Shown piece by piece: positions 1 through 11,389 of a stretch of 60,530 bases of DNA. Positions within the stretch are counted from its first letter, which is position 1. Each line of letters opens with the position of its first letter. The notes under the pieces were generated by a model. That model worked only from the letters and a program-made list of their open reading frames with translations. It did no database searches and was not told the origin of the DNA. Source of the DNA: JAAYEA01 sp012689325 (lineage in GTDB: Bacteria > Chloroflexota > Anaerolineae > JAAYEA01); assembly GCA_036841525.1 (NCBI GenBank), contig DAITVZ010000025.1, positions 1 through 60,530 on the forward strand, read 5' to 3'. The translations under genes were made by a program, and so were the position numbers.

Positions 1-1237
<1,237 letters not shown>

Positions 1238-1313
1238 GATGACCTTATCCCATGATGAGCTGGGCGCGGCCGCAGGGCCCTGAGGGGCGGGAGCCCCAGC
1301 GGGCTTGCAGGCC

Positions 1314-2000
1314 CTATTCGCCCTCTGTCGTCGGGTTGGTTGGCGCTTGTTCCTCGGCTTCCAGAGCCACCGGCTCGGAAGGAGCTTCTTCGGCAGGCGG
1401 GGTCTCGGGTGGTTCCCCCTGCGCTTCCGCCTGGGCGGCGGCGAGCATCTCGGCGGCGTGCTTGGCGGCCGCCTCCAGCATCGCCTCGTATTCGGACTTC
1501 AAGATAGACATGAGCAGCACATCGTGATATTCGCCCTCGCGATAGAGCGCCTGGCGGCGGCCCCCTTCCAGCTGGAAGCCGCACTTGCGATAGCTGTGGA
1601 TGGCGCGCTCGTTATAGTCGAACACGCTCAATTCGACGCGATTCAGGTTCATCTCGCCAAAGGCAAAGTGCAGCAGGGTGAGGATGGCGTCGGTGCCATA
1701 CCCCAGGCCCCAGTAGGCCTTCTCCCCGATAAAGATGCCCAGCGTGGCGTTGTGGTTCTTCCAGTCCATCCCGTGCAGCCCGATGTTGCCGATATGCACG
1801 CCCTCGGCGGTCTCGATGGCGTACACGAAATCGTCCTTGGACTCCAGGTGCCGCTGGAACCAGCGAATCTCGTCCGCCGTGGAGATCGGTTGATAGATGG
1901 TCAAGAAGCGGATCACGTCTGGGTCGTTGAGCCAGCGCACGAACCGCGGGATATCTTCCTGCTCGATGGCGCGCAGGCGCACCTTGTTGCCTTTGATCAT
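1314..2000 (-). CDS. GNAT-family N-acetyltransferase (RimJ/RimL-like) with acidic Ala/Pro tail
   Basis: Residues 1-170 form a RimJ/RimL-type GNAT domain: an opening strand (VRLRAIEQEDI), central strands with GNIGLHG, the acetyl-CoA loop region YWGLGYGTDA, and the closing NERAIHSYRKCGFQLEG that is typical of this family. The substrate cannot be told from sequence; relatives acetylate protein N-termini or small molecules. Residues from about 170 onward form an Ala/Glu/Pro-rich tail that is likely disordered and unusual for the family. The start at 2000 has a good GGAGG about 7 nt upstream. It lies 42 nt after meaB, probably as a passenger in that operon. Confidence 0.88.
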   Translation of the reverse strand: MIKGNKVRLRAIEQEDIPRFVRWLNDPDVIRFLTIYQPISTADEIRWFQRHLESKDDFVYAIETAEGVHIGNIGLHGMDWKNHNATLGIFIGEKAYWGLGYGTDAILTLLHFAFGEMNLNRVELSVFDYNERAIHSYRKCGFQLEGGRRQALYREGEYHDVLLMSILKSEYEAMLEAAAKHAAEMLAAAQAEAQGEPPETPPAEEAPSEPVALEAEEQAPTNPTTEGE

Positions 2001-2042
2001 CTGTTATCCTCCGATGAGCCGATGAAACGCCGCCGCGCTATC

Positions 2043-2990
2043 CTATGGCTCCGCGTCGCGCAAGAGCTGCTCGGCTGCGGTATAAGGGTCGATTTGGCGG
2101 TCCCGCACGCGCTGCACCGCCGCGGCCAACTCGCTGCCGGCCTGGGCCAGGAAGCGCTCCCAAAGCGCCTCCCGCACGGCTTGGTGCAGCTCGCGAGCGG
2201 CGCGGGCTTGGTCGTTCTGCTGCCCCTGTCCGGAACGCTCCAGGTAGGCGGCGTGTTCCGCGATGGCTTGCGCCAGCGGCGCGATCCCGGCGCCCTGGGT
2301 GGCAATGGCCTTGAGCACCGGCGGCGTCCAGGCGTCGCCGCTGGGGCCGACCCGGGGCGGCGCGAGGCTGAGCATCGCCTCCAGCACAGCGACGGCCTGA
2401 TCGGCCCCGTCCTGGTCGCCCTTGTTCACCACCAGGACATCGGCGATCTCCAGCAGCCCGGCCTTGATCGCCTGGATGTCATCGCCCATGCCCGGAACTT
2501 GAACCACCGCCACAGTGTGCGCCGCCTGGGCGATCTCCACCTCTGCCTGGCCCGCGCCCACGGTCTCGACGAGGATCGTCTCGAATCCGGCGGCGTCCAG
2601 CACGGTGACGGCATCGACGGTGGCCCGGGCCAGGCCGCCCAGGTTGCCCCGGCTGGCCATGCTGCGCACAAAGACGCCGGGGTCGCCAGCGAGGTCGCGC
2701 ATGCGGATGCGGTCGCCCAGGATGGCCCCGCCGGAAAAGGGGCTGCTGGGGTCCACGGCGACGATGCCCACGCGCGCGCCGCGCCGCCGATAGTCCAGCG
2801 CCAGGGCGTTGACCAGCGTGCTTTTGCCCACGCCAGGCGCGCCCGTGATGCCGACGATGTGCGCTCGCCCAGCGTGTGGGTAAAGCGCGGCCACCAGCTC
2901 TCGCGCGGCGGGGGCCTGGCTCTCGACCAGGCTGATGCCGCGGGCGATGGCCCGGCGATCCCCGGCGATGATCAGCTCCGCCAGCTCCAT
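2043..2990 (-). CDS. meaB: Methylmalonyl-CoA mutase-associated GTPase MeaB (ArgK family)
   Basis: MeaB is a G3E-type GTPase that gates cobalamin loading into methylmalonyl-CoA mutase and protects or reactivates it. Walker A (GAPGVGKST) is at residues 50-58, followed by VDPSSPFSGGAILGDRIRM, the switch region VETVGAGQAEVEIA, and the base-specificity motif VNKGDQD in place of the usual NKxD. The length of 315 aa matches the family. I chose the ATG at 2990 (MELAELI), one base after the stop of the B12-binding subunit gene, over an upstream in-frame start that would overlap that gene. The tight coupling with the mutase genes supports the assignment. Confidence 0.95.
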   Translation of the reverse strand: MELAELIIAGDRRAIARGISLVESQAPAARELVAALYPHAGRAHIVGITGAPGVGKSTLVNALALDYRRRGARVGIVAVDPSSPFSGGAILGDRIRMRDLAGDPGVFVRSMASRGNLGGLARATVDAVTVLDAAGFETILVETVGAGQAEVEIAQAAHTVAVVQVPGMGDDIQAIKAGLLEIADVLVVNKGDQDGADQAVAVLEAMLSLAPPRVGPSGDAWTPPVLKAIATQGAGIAPLAQAIAEHAAYLERSGQGQQNDQARAARELHQAVREALWERFLAQAGSELAAAVQRVRDRQIDPYTAAEQLLRDAEP

Positions 2991-2991
2991 G

Positions 2992-3393
2992 TCACGGTCG
3001 CGCCCCCGCCGCTCGCTGCACAAAGGCGATCACTTCGGTGGTGGGGGTTCCTGGGCCAAAGACCTCGGCCACGCCCAGCGCCTTGAGCGCGACGGCGTCG
3101 TCCGGCGGGATGATCCCGCCGACCACCAGGGGGATCTCGGCCAAGCCCTGTTGGCGCATCTGCTGCAACACCCGCGGCACCAACGTCATGTGCGCGCCGG
3201 AGAGGATGCTCAGTCCCACCAGGTCCGCGTCCTCTTGCAACGCCGCCTCGGCGATCATCTCGGGCGTCTGGCGCAGCCCTGTATAGATGACCTCCATGCC
3301 CGCGTCGCGCAGCGCCCTGGCGATGACCTTGGCCCCGCGGTCGTGGCCATCCAAACCCGGCTTGGCGATGAGCACGCGAATTCTGTTCGTCAT
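2992..3393 (-). CDS. mcmA2: Methylmalonyl-CoA mutase small subunit, B12-binding
   Basis: This is the free-standing cobalamin-binding (Rossmann-like) half of methylmalonyl-CoA mutase. It carries the signature LDGHDRG; His-17 is the expected lower cobalt ligand, and GLSILSGAHMTL plus VVGGIIPPDD complete the B12 pocket. The length of 133 aa is usual for the split enzyme seen in archaea and many Chloroflexota, where the catalytic barrel is a separate gene (here at 3929-5587). The start at 3393 is chosen because GGAGGTGATC lies about 6 nt upstream; a longer in-frame start at 3438 has no such site. The gene is separated from the epimerase by 131 nt containing a 16-bp palindrome. Confidence 0.95.
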   Translation of the reverse strand: MTNRIRVLIAKPGLDGHDRGAKVIARALRDAGMEVIYTGLRQTPEMIAEAALQEDADLVGLSILSGAHMTLVPRVLQQMRQQGLAEIPLVVGGIIPPDDAVALKALGVAEVFGPGTPTTEVIAFVQRAAGARP

Positions 3394-3442
3394 GGCGGGG
3401 ATCACCTCCAGCGCTTGCGTTGCTACGAGCGGCAGCATGGCT

Positions 3443-3470
3443 ATTTTATGCCGATTTGCTCAAACGGCAA
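3443..3470 (-). promoter_or_regulatory. Possible internal promoter before the B12-binding subunit
   Basis: Reading the minus strand, TTGCCG (3465-3470), a 16-nt spacer and TAAAAT (3443-3448) precede the B12-binding subunit gene by about 50 nt. The -10 is good and the -35 is poor. It could give extra transcription of the B12-binding subunit and meaB. Seen by eye only. Confidence 0.3.
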
Positions 3471-3504
3471 CATGGGAGGCGCGCAGGAATACTATGGGGA
3501 GAAC

Positions 3505-3520
3505 ACGGCTTGCAAGCCGT
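3505..3520. repeat. 16-bp perfect palindrome between epimerase and B12-binding subunit genes
   Basis: ACGGCTTGCAAGCCGT is self-complementary over all 16 bases and starts 4 nt upstream in coordinates of the epimerase stop codon (3525-3527), in the only sizeable gap of the mutase cluster. There is no T-run, so it is not a classical terminator. It could be an operator or an RNA-processing hairpin. Confidence 0.6.
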
Positions 3521-3524
3521 CGAG

Positions 3525-3928
3525 CTAGGCCTTTTCGACCAGTTCGATCAGGACGCCGTGGGCGCTGCGGGGATGGATGAAGGCGACGCGCTTGCCCTCG
3601 GCGCCGCGTCGGGGGGCCTTGTCGATCAACTCGGCGCCCTGGGCCGCGAGCTGGGACAGCGCGGCCTCGATATCGGCCACTTCCAGGCAGATGTGGTGGA
3701 TGCCCTCGCCGCGCTTTTCCAGGAACTTGGCCACCGGGCTGGCCTCGCTGAGCGGCTCCAGCAGCTCGAGCTCGCTCTCGCCGGTGGGCAAAAAGGCCAC
3801 CTTGACGCCTTGTTCTGGCACGTCTTCAGTATGGTCTAGCTCGATGCCCAGCCCCTGGACGTAAAAGCGCTCCGCTTCCGCGATGCTCTTGACGGCGATG
3901 CCGATGTGGGCGATCCTGCCGATGGTGC

Positions 3929-3932
<4 letters not shown>
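3525..3932 (-). CDS. mce: Methylmalonyl-CoA epimerase
   Basis: This enzyme interconverts (S)- and (R)-methylmalonyl-CoA, joining the carboxylase product to the mutase substrate. It has the vicinal-oxygen-chelate fold signature: an opening IAHIGIAVKSIAEAERFY with metal-ligand His-9, the middle segment EGIHHICLEVADIEAAL, and the closing GVLIELVEK with the terminal Glu ligand. The length is 135 aa, normal for the family. The ATG at 3932 overlaps the stop of the mutase large-subunit gene by 4 nt (ATGA), so translation is probably coupled; a longer start at 4016 would run far into the mutase gene and is rejected. Confidence 0.95.
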
Positions 3933-5587
<1,655 letters not shown>

Positions 5588-5603
5588 CAGCACCTCGCGA
5601 CGG

Positions 5604-6719
5604 CTATCCGCCAGCCAGCAGGGCCAGCACCGCGCCGCCCGCCATCACCGAGGCGAGCTGTCCCGCGGTATTGGAGCCCATGGCGTGCATCAGCAGGTAA
5701 TTGGTGTGGTCCTCCTCCTGGCCGACGCGCTGCACCACGCGCGCGGACATGGGGAAGGCCGAGATGCCGGAGGCGCCGATGAGCGGGTTGATCTTGCGGC
5801 CCGAGAGGGCGCAGAAAAGCTTGCCCAGCAGCACGCCGCCAGCCGTGTCCAGGGTAAAGGCGGCCAGGCCCATGACGATGATCAGGATGGTCTGCCAGTT
5901 GAGGAAGGTATCGCCGCGCATGGTGGAGCCCACGGCGATGCCCAAAAAGATGGTGACGATGTTGGCCAGTTCGTTCTGCGCGGCCTGGCTGAGCCGATTC
6001 ACGACCCCCGCCTCGCGGAGCAGGTTGCCGAACATCAGCATGCCGATCAGCGGCGCGGACATGGGGGCGATGAGGCCGCAGATCAGGGTGACGACCATGG
6101 GGAACAAGATGCGCGTGGTCTTGGAGATCGGCCGCGAGATGTAGGGCATCTTGATCCGGCGCTCTTCCTTGGTGGTGAGCAGGCGCATCACCGGCGGCTG
6201 GATAATGGGCACCAGCGACATGTAGGAATAGGCGGCGACGGCGATGGGGCCGAGCAGCTTGGGGGCCAGCTCCGAGGCCACATAGATGGAGGTGGGGCCG
6301 TCGGCGGAGCCGATCATGCCGATGGAGGCCGCCTCATTGATGTTGAAGCCAAAGAGGGTGGCGACCAGGAGGGTGCCAAAGATGCCGAACTGGGCCGCCG
6401 CGCCGAGAAGCACCAGCTTGGGGTTTTGCAGCAGCGGGCCAAAATCGGTCATGGCGCCGACGCCGATAAAGACCAGGCTGGGGAACAGCTCGTTGGCGAT
6501 GCCCGCATCGTAAAGCGTCTTGAGCAGGCCGTGCTCATCGGTGAGGCCGGTGAGCGGGATGTTGGCCAGGATGCAGCCCACGCCGATGGGCAGGAGCAGC
6601 AGTGGCTCGTATTCCTTCGAGATCGCCAGATAGATCAGGAGGCCGCCCACAGCGATCATGGCCACGTTGCTGAGGGTCAGGCCCATAAAGCCATATAGAA
6701 GGTCTGTGATCCACTCCAT
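5604..6719 (-). CDS. Na+-translocating decarboxylase beta subunit (OadB/MmdB/GcdB family)
   Basis: This multi-pass membrane protein decarboxylates the carboxybiotin carrier and couples it to sodium export. It shows the family's conserved blocks: LLPIGVGCILANIP, LFPSLVFIGVGAMTDFGPLL, IGMIGSADGPTSIYVASEL (with the Asp of the sodium site) and HAMGSNTAGQLASVMAGG near the C-terminus. The length is 371 aa and it is very hydrophobic throughout, as expected. The start at 6719 (MEWITDL) follows the biotin-carrier stop by 4 nt; a longer frame to 6764 would overlap that gene. Which acyl-CoA or keto-acid feeds it depends on the partner carboxyltransferase; both a 12S and a 5S type lie upstream in the same operon. 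Confidence 0.95.
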   Translation of the reverse strand: MEWITDLLYGFMGLTLSNVAMIAVGGLLIYLAISKEYEPLLLLPIGVGCILANIPLTGLTDEHGLLKTLYDAGIANELFPSLVFIGVGAMTDFGPLLQNPKLVLLGAAAQFGIFGTLLVATLFGFNINEAASIGMIGSADGPTSIYVASELAPKLLGPIAVAAYSYMSLVPIIQPPVMRLLTTKEERRIKMPYISRPISKTTRILFPMVVTLICGLIAPMSAPLIGMLMFGNLLREAGVVNRLSQAAQNELANIVTIFLGIAVGSTMRGDTFLNWQTILIIVMGLAAFTLDTAGGVLLGKLFCALSGRKINPLIGASGISAFPMSARVVQRVGQEEDHTNYLLMHAMGSNTAGQLASVMAGGAVLALLAGG

Positions 6720-6723
6720 GGCG

Positions 6724-7179
6724 TTATTCCCCTTGTTTTTCCAGGACGACGAGGACGGCGCCATACTGGACCGCGTCGCCGACCGAGACGTTGACCGAGA
6801 TCACTTTGCCGGCGGTGGTGGATTGGATAGCGCTCTCCATCTTCATGGCTTCCAGCGTGCAGAGAGGCTGCTGATCAGCCACGGTATCGCCCGCGGCGAC
6901 CATGACCTTGAGGATCTTGCCAGGCATGGGCGCGGTGATGTTGATCAGCTCGCCCTTGCCGGAGGCGGCCACGGGCGCGGCGGGGGCCGGCGCGGGGGCC
7001 TTGGTCTGGACCACAGGCGCGGCAACCACGGGCTGCGCCGGGGTCGGCAGGGCCTGGCCGCGCGCCCATTGCACGTTATAGGCCGCGCCATTGACGTTGA
7101 CCGTGATCGGCGAGGCGGTTACGTCCCCGATCTCGACATCGTATTGTTTGCCATTGACGGTGATGGTGTACTTGGCCAT
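6724..7179 (-). CDS. Biotin carboxyl carrier protein of the decarboxylase/transcarboxylase
   Basis: The C-terminal 75 residues are a biotinyl domain with the canonical EAMKM; Lys-113 is the expected biotin attachment site. It is preceded by an Ala/Pro/Val-rich swinging linker (residues 43-75) and an N-terminal segment of about 40 residues (MAKYTITVNGKQYDVEIG) like that of OadA/MmdC-type carriers. It would carry CO2 as carboxybiotin between the 12S/5S carboxyltransferases and the membrane beta subunit. AGGAGG is placed well upstream of the ATG at 7179. The gene is 151 aa, consistent with a free-standing carrier such as transcarboxylase 1.3S. Confidence 0.95.
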   Translation of the reverse strand: MAKYTITVNGKQYDVEIGDVTASPITVNVNGAAYNVQWARGQALPTPAQPVVAAPVVQTKAPAPAPAAPVAASGKGELINITAPMPGKILKVMVAAGDTVADQQPLCTLEAMKMESAIQSTTAGKVISVNVSVGDAVQYGAVLVVLEKQGE

Positions 7180-7200
7180 GTGCGTGTGATTCCTCCTAGA

Positions 7201-7545
7201 TTATTGCAGTTTCCCGAGGGCGGTCCAGAGGCGGTTCTCATCCTGTACCGAGAGCACGCGGACCGGCGCGGGAGCGGGGGCTTGCTCGGTTTCTTGCAGG
7301 CGTAGAGCCAGCGCGGCAGCGATGGCGGCTGCCAGGTCCTTGTCATCCTCCACGGGCGCGGGAACGATGATCGGGGCGCTGGCGCGAACCGGCGCCGGCG
7401 CGGCCTCGGCCTCTTCTTTGCCCGGGAACAGCTTGTTCAGGGCCATGATCGCCAGCATGACCAGGGCCAGGGCGGCAAAGACCACGAGCATGCCCATGAG
7501 CATGACATAGAGACCCTGCACAAAGGTTGAAGAGCTTTCCAACAT
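7201..7545 (-). CDS. OadG-family small membrane subunit of the decarboxylase pump
   Basis: The protein has one N-terminal transmembrane helix (residues 10-38: VQGLYVMLMGMLVVFAALALV), then a Pro/Ala-rich stretch and a helical C-terminal tail ending RLWTALGKLQ. This layout is that of the gamma/delta subunits (OadG/MmdD), which anchor the soluble carboxyltransferase to the beta subunit. Sequence conservation in the family is low, so the call rests on topology, 114-aa size and its place between the 5S and biotin-carrier genes. GGAGGGG lies upstream of the ATG at 7545. Confidence 0.85.
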   Translation of the reverse strand: MLESSSTFVQGLYVMLMGMLVVFAALALVMLAIMALNKLFPGKEEAEAAPAPVRASAPIIVPAPVEDDKDLAAAIAAALALRLQETEQAPAPAPVRVLSVQDENRLWTALGKLQ

Positions 7546-7630
7546 GATGGTGCATCCCCTCCATTTGCTCGCCAGGGCCGCATGATCGTCATGCGGCCCT
7601 GGCGATGGTTTTCAGGCTCGTCTGGCGAGC

Positions 7631-9115
7631 TTACTTTTTGACGCGGCCGGACAGCTTCCACATCGAGTAGGAATAAACGCGGCGCGGGGCCGGGGCGGCC
7701 GCGGGGGCCGCGACGGCGGGCGCAGCGGCGGGGGCGGCTGCCTGCGGCTTCGGGATGGCCAGCTCGGGATGAAGCTCGCCCTTGGCGCGCTTCTCGAAGA
7801 AGGCCTTGGCCACCGGCGGGAAGAGGGCGTAAGAGACCACGTCCTCATCGCTGCGGCCCAGGTCGCCGAGCTCTTCTTTGGCCTTCTCGAAACCGGGCTC
7901 CAGCAGGTCCGCCGGGCGGCAGTCGATGGGCTGCTCGTCGCCGATGGCCAGCTTTTGCACCTTGGGATCGATGGGCGCGGGCGGGCGGCCGTACATGCCC
8001 TTGATATAGTTCTTGATCTCTTGCGGGATCATCTTGTAGCGCTCGCCCAGCAGCACATTGAGGGTGGACTGGGTGCCCACGAACTGGCTGGAGGGCGTCA
8101 CCAGGGGCGGATAGCCCAGCTCGGCGCGCACGCGAGGCATCTCGGCCAGCACTTCCTCGTAGCGGTCGGAGGCGTTCTGCTCGCGCAACTGGGAGACCAG
8201 GTTAGAGAGCATGCCGCCCGGGATCTGGTAGCGCAGCACGTTGATGTCGACGCCCACGAAACCGCTCTCGAACTTGGCATAGTTCTTGCGGATCTCGGAA
8301 AAGTAGCTGGCGACCTCGGCCAGGAGGCCCAGGTTCAGGCCGGTGTCCCACTCGGTCCCCTGGAAGATGCTCACCAGGGTCTCGGTGGGCGGCTGGGAGG
8401 TGCCCAGCGACACGGGCGAGATGGCGGTATCGATGATATCGGCGCCCGCTTCCACGCACTTGATGTAGGCGGCGGAGGCCAGGCCGCTGGTATAGTGGCT
8501 GTGGACCTGAATGGGCAGGTTGATGGCCTTTTTCATCTTGCTCACCAGCTCATAGCCCGCGTAGGGGTTGAGCAGGCCGGCCATGTCCTTGATGCAGATC
8601 GAGTCCGAGCCGAGCCGGGCCAGTTCCTTGGCCAGCTCGACGAACCCGTCGATGGTGTGGACTGGGCTGATGGTGTAGCAGATGGTGCCCTGCACGTGGC
8701 CGCCCTCGCGCTTGACCACTTCCATGGCGTAGGCCATGTTGCGGACATCGTTCAGGGCGTCGAAAATGCGAAAGACCTGGATGCCGCGCTTGATGGAACA
8801 GGTGATGAATTTCTCCACCAGGTCATCGGGGTAGTGGCGATAGCCCACGATGTTCTGCCCGCGCAGGAGCATCTGGAAGGGGGTATCGGGCATCTCTTGC
8901 TTGAGGGCGCTGATCCGCTCCCAGGGATCCTCGTCCAGGAACCGCATGGCCGAGTCAAAGGTCGCGCCGCCCCACATCTCGACGGAATGGTAGCCCACCT
9001 CGTTCATCTTGCGGGCGATGGGCAGCATGTCCGCCTGGCGCATGCGGGTCGCCAGAAGCGACTGGTGCGCGTCGCGCAGGGCCGTTTCCGTGATCTTGAT
9101 AGGTCTATTTGCCAT
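7631..9115 (-). CDS. Carboxyltransferase 5S-type subunit (pyruvate/oxaloacetate carboxyltransferase)
   Basis: This is an HMGL-like TIM barrel followed by the conserved carboxylase domain, as in transcarboxylase 5S, OadA and PycB. Visible motifs are ITETALRDAHQSLLATRMR, EMWGGATFD, the metal site IQVHSHYTSG (HxH) and the active lysine loop CIKDMAGLL. It transfers CO2 between carboxybiotin and pyruvate/oxaloacetate. At 494 aa it ends in an Ala/Pro-rich tail (residues 455-482) and lacks the fused biotin domain of OadA; the carrier is the separate gene at 6724. The genes are in the same operon, 85 nt apart from the OadG-like gene. Confidence 0.94.
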   Translation of the reverse strand: MANRPIKITETALRDAHQSLLATRMRQADMLPIARKMNEVGYHSVEMWGGATFDSAMRFLDEDPWERISALKQEMPDTPFQMLLRGQNIVGYRHYPDDLVEKFITCSIKRGIQVFRIFDALNDVRNMAYAMEVVKREGGHVQGTICYTISPVHTIDGFVELAKELARLGSDSICIKDMAGLLNPYAGYELVSKMKKAINLPIQVHSHYTSGLASAAYIKCVEAGADIIDTAISPVSLGTSQPPTETLVSIFQGTEWDTGLNLGLLAEVASYFSEIRKNYAKFESGFVGVDINVLRYQIPGGMLSNLVSQLREQNASDRYEEVLAEMPRVRAELGYPPLVTPSSQFVGTQSTLNVLLGERYKMIPQEIKNYIKGMYGRPPAPIDPKVQKLAIGDEQPIDCRPADLLEPGFEKAKEELGDLGRSDEDVVSYALFPPVAKAFFEKRAKGELHPELAIPKPQAAAPAAAPAVAAPAAAPAPRRVYSYSMWKLSGRVKK

Positions 9116-9177
9116 TGCTGTATCCTTCTTGATTCGCTAGGTGTATCCCCATATCGAAACCTAACCAGGCGGGTGGC

Positions 9178-10728
9178 CTAGAGAGGGATGTTGCCGTGCT
9201 TTTTGGTGGGCAGGCTATCTCGCTTGTTGGCCAGCATGCGCAGCCCGTTGATCAAGCGGGTCCGCGTTTCCTTGGGCTCGATCACGGCGTCGATATAGCC
9301 GCGAGCGGCGGCGACGTAGGGGTTGGCGAACTCGCTGCGGTAGGCCTCCACCAGTTCGGCGCGCTTGGCGTCCGGGTTGGCGGCCTCGGCGATCTCTTTG
9401 CGGAAGATGATGTTCACCGCGCCATCGGGGCCCATGACGGCGATCTCGGCGCCGGGCCAGGCATAGTTGAGGTCGCTACGCACGTTCTTGGAGCTCATGA
9501 CGATATAGGCGCCGCCATAGGCCTTGCGGGTGATGACGGTGAGCTTGGGCACCGTGGCCTCGCAATAGGCATAGATCATCTTGGCGCCGTGGCGGATGAT
9601 GCCGCCGTGCTCCTGATTGACGCCGGGCATAAAGCCGGGGGCGTCCACCAGGGTGATGATGGGCACGTTAAAGGCGTCGCAGACCCGCACGAAACGCGCG
9701 CCCTTGTCCGCCGCATTGATATCCAGGGTGCCAGCCATCACCGCGGGCTGGTTGGCCACGATGCCCACCACCGCGCCGTCCAGGCGGGCAAAAGCCGTCA
9801 CCAGGTTGCCCGCATAGCCGGCGTGGACCTCGAGCATGGCGCCGTCGTCCACGATGGCCTTGATGACGTTCTTGACGTCATAGGGCTGCGAGGTGTCGGA
9901 CGGGAGGATGGTGTTGAGCTTGTCCTCCAGGCGGCCGGGGTTGTCCTTGGACGCGATGTAGGGCGGGTCCTCCAGGTTGTTGGCGGGGAGGTAGCCCAGC
10001 AGCTTGCGGACGGTCTCCAGGGCCTGGGCTTCGTTATCGGCGGCAAAGTGGGCCACGCCGCTGGTGGTGCTGTGGGCCATAGCGCCGCCCAGCTCCTCAA
10101 AGGTCACGTCCTCGTGGGTCACGGCGCGGATCACGTCCGGGCCGGTGATGAACATGTGGCTCGAATCCTTGACCATCACCACGAAATCGGTCAGCGCGGG
10201 GGAATAGACCGCGCCGCCGGCGCACGCGCCCATGATCACCGAGATCTGCGGGATCACGCCCGAGGCGAGGGTGTTGCGGGTGAAAATCCGCCCATAGCCT
10301 TCCAGGGCGTTGACGCCTTCCTGGATGCGGGCGCCGCCGGAATCCTCGATGCCCACCACCGGCGCGCCGGTCTTCATGGCCAGGTCCATCAATTTGCAGA
10401 TCTTGTCCGCGTGGGCCTCGCCCAGCGAGCCGCCCAGCACGGTGAAATCCTCGGCAAAGACGTAGACCAGCCGCCCTTCCACGGTGCCGTAGCCAGTCAC
10501 CACGCCATCGCCCAGCGGCTTGCGATCCGCCATGCCAAAGCTGTTGGCGCGGTGCGTGACAAAGGTGTCGATCTCCTGAAAGCTGCCCTGATCCAGGAGC
10601 GCGTTGATCCGCTCGCGGGCGGTCATCTTGCCCGCGGCCTTGTGCTTGGCGAGGCGATCCTCGCCGCCGGCCTTTTGGGCGGCCTCGAGCATTTGATAGA
10701 GCTTGCTGATTTGGGAATCCGTTGTCAT
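9178..10728 (-). CDS. Acyl-CoA carboxyltransferase 12S-type (methylmalonyl/propionyl-CoA)
   Basis: This crotonase-fold carboxyltransferase of the PccB/MmdA/transcarboxylase 12S family moves CO2 between (S)-methylmalonyl-CoA and biotin. Landmarks are the N-terminal KMTARERINALLD, SGGARIQEG, GACAGGAVYSPALTDF, VDAPGFMPGVNQEHGGIIRHGAKM and the closing KRDSLPTKKHGNIPL typical of propionyl-CoA carboxylase beta chains. The length of 516 aa is standard. It starts with an ATGA overlap on the dCMP deaminase stop. No biotin carboxylase (AccC/PccA) gene is in the window, which favours a decarboxylase or transcarboxylase role over an ATP-driven carboxylase, although AccC could be elsewhere. Confidence 0.94.
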   Translation of the reverse strand: MTTDSQISKLYQMLEAAQKAGGEDRLAKHKAAGKMTARERINALLDQGSFQEIDTFVTHRANSFGMADRKPLGDGVVTGYGTVEGRLVYVFAEDFTVLGGSLGEAHADKICKLMDLAMKTGAPVVGIEDSGGARIQEGVNALEGYGRIFTRNTLASGVIPQISVIMGACAGGAVYSPALTDFVVMVKDSSHMFITGPDVIRAVTHEDVTFEELGGAMAHSTTSGVAHFAADNEAQALETVRKLLGYLPANNLEDPPYIASKDNPGRLEDKLNTILPSDTSQPYDVKNVIKAIVDDGAMLEVHAGYAGNLVTAFARLDGAVVGIVANQPAVMAGTLDINAADKGARFVRVCDAFNVPIITLVDAPGFMPGVNQEHGGIIRHGAKMIYAYCEATVPKLTVITRKAYGGAYIVMSSKNVRSDLNYAWPGAEIAVMGPDGAVNIIFRKEIAEAANPDAKRAELVEAYRSEFANPYVAAARGYIDAVIEPKETRTRLINGLRMLANKRDSLPTKKHGNIPL

Positions 10729-11192
10729 TTGCCCTCCTCTTTCTTCTCGGGTTCGGATAGGATTTCCAGTTGGACGCCAGCCGCTTCGAGCATCTCGAGC
10801 GCGAGATCATCGGGGTAGGTGCTCAGGCAGACGATGCGCTCGATGCCCGCATTGATGATCATCTTGGCGCAGGTGACGCACGGCTGATGGGTGACATAGA
10901 TCGTGCTGCCGGCGATGGCGACGCCATGCAGGGCGGCCTGGATGATGGCGTTCTGTTCAGCGTGTAGGGCGCGGCAGATCTCTTGCCGCTGGCCCGAAGG
11001 GATGCCGAGTTGCTGGCGCAGGCAGCCCGTCTCTTCGCAGTGGGGCAGCCCCCGGGGAGCTCCATTGTACCCGGTGGACAGGATGCGGCGGTCCTTGACG
11101 ATGACCGCCCCGACATTCCTTCTCAGGCAGGTGGAACGCTTGGCCACTTGCCTGGTGATCTCGCAGAAATACTCGTCCCAGGTGGGTCTCAT
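10725..11192 (-). CDS. Deoxycytidylate (dCMP) deaminase family protein
   Basis: This zinc-dependent deaminase converts dCMP to dUMP for thymidylate synthesis. Zinc-site motifs are HAEQNAI (His-77, catalytic Glu-79) and PCVTC (Cys-105, Cys-108), with the upstream GYNGAPRGLPHCEE typical of dCMP deaminases and ComEB. I chose the ATG at 11192 (MRPTWDEYF); the open frame continues 61 codons further but has no family similarity there. At 155 aa it matches the family. It is the first gene of the methylmalonyl-CoA operon and overlaps the 12S gene by 4 nt, an odd functional pairing. Confidence 0.93.
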   Translation of the reverse strand: MRPTWDEYFCEITRQVAKRSTCLRRNVGAVIVKDRRILSTGYNGAPRGLPHCEETGCLRQQLGIPSGQRQEICRALHAEQNAIIQAALHGVAIAGSTIYVTHQPCVTCAKMIINAGIERIVCLSTYPDDLALEMLEAAGVQLEILSEPEKKEEGK

Positions 11193-11389
11193 GGATTGCC
11201 CTCGGCGATGGGTGGGATGCGCTGTGGCGCGGATGCGATGGTGTCCCGACATAAATCGAGCGGATGCCTCGCATTGGGATTGACATCCGCTGGTTTCACC
11301 GGCAACAGGGGGGAGTAGCCTTGCGAGCGTCGTCGTCGCCGGGCGATACCCTCTTTTCTCGCGATTTGATGCCATTCAACTCCATTCTG

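Noticed and set aside
1238..1313. Terminator between the GNAT gene and secA
   Set aside because: Only a 5-bp GGGGC/GCCCC stem without a T-run; not enough to call.
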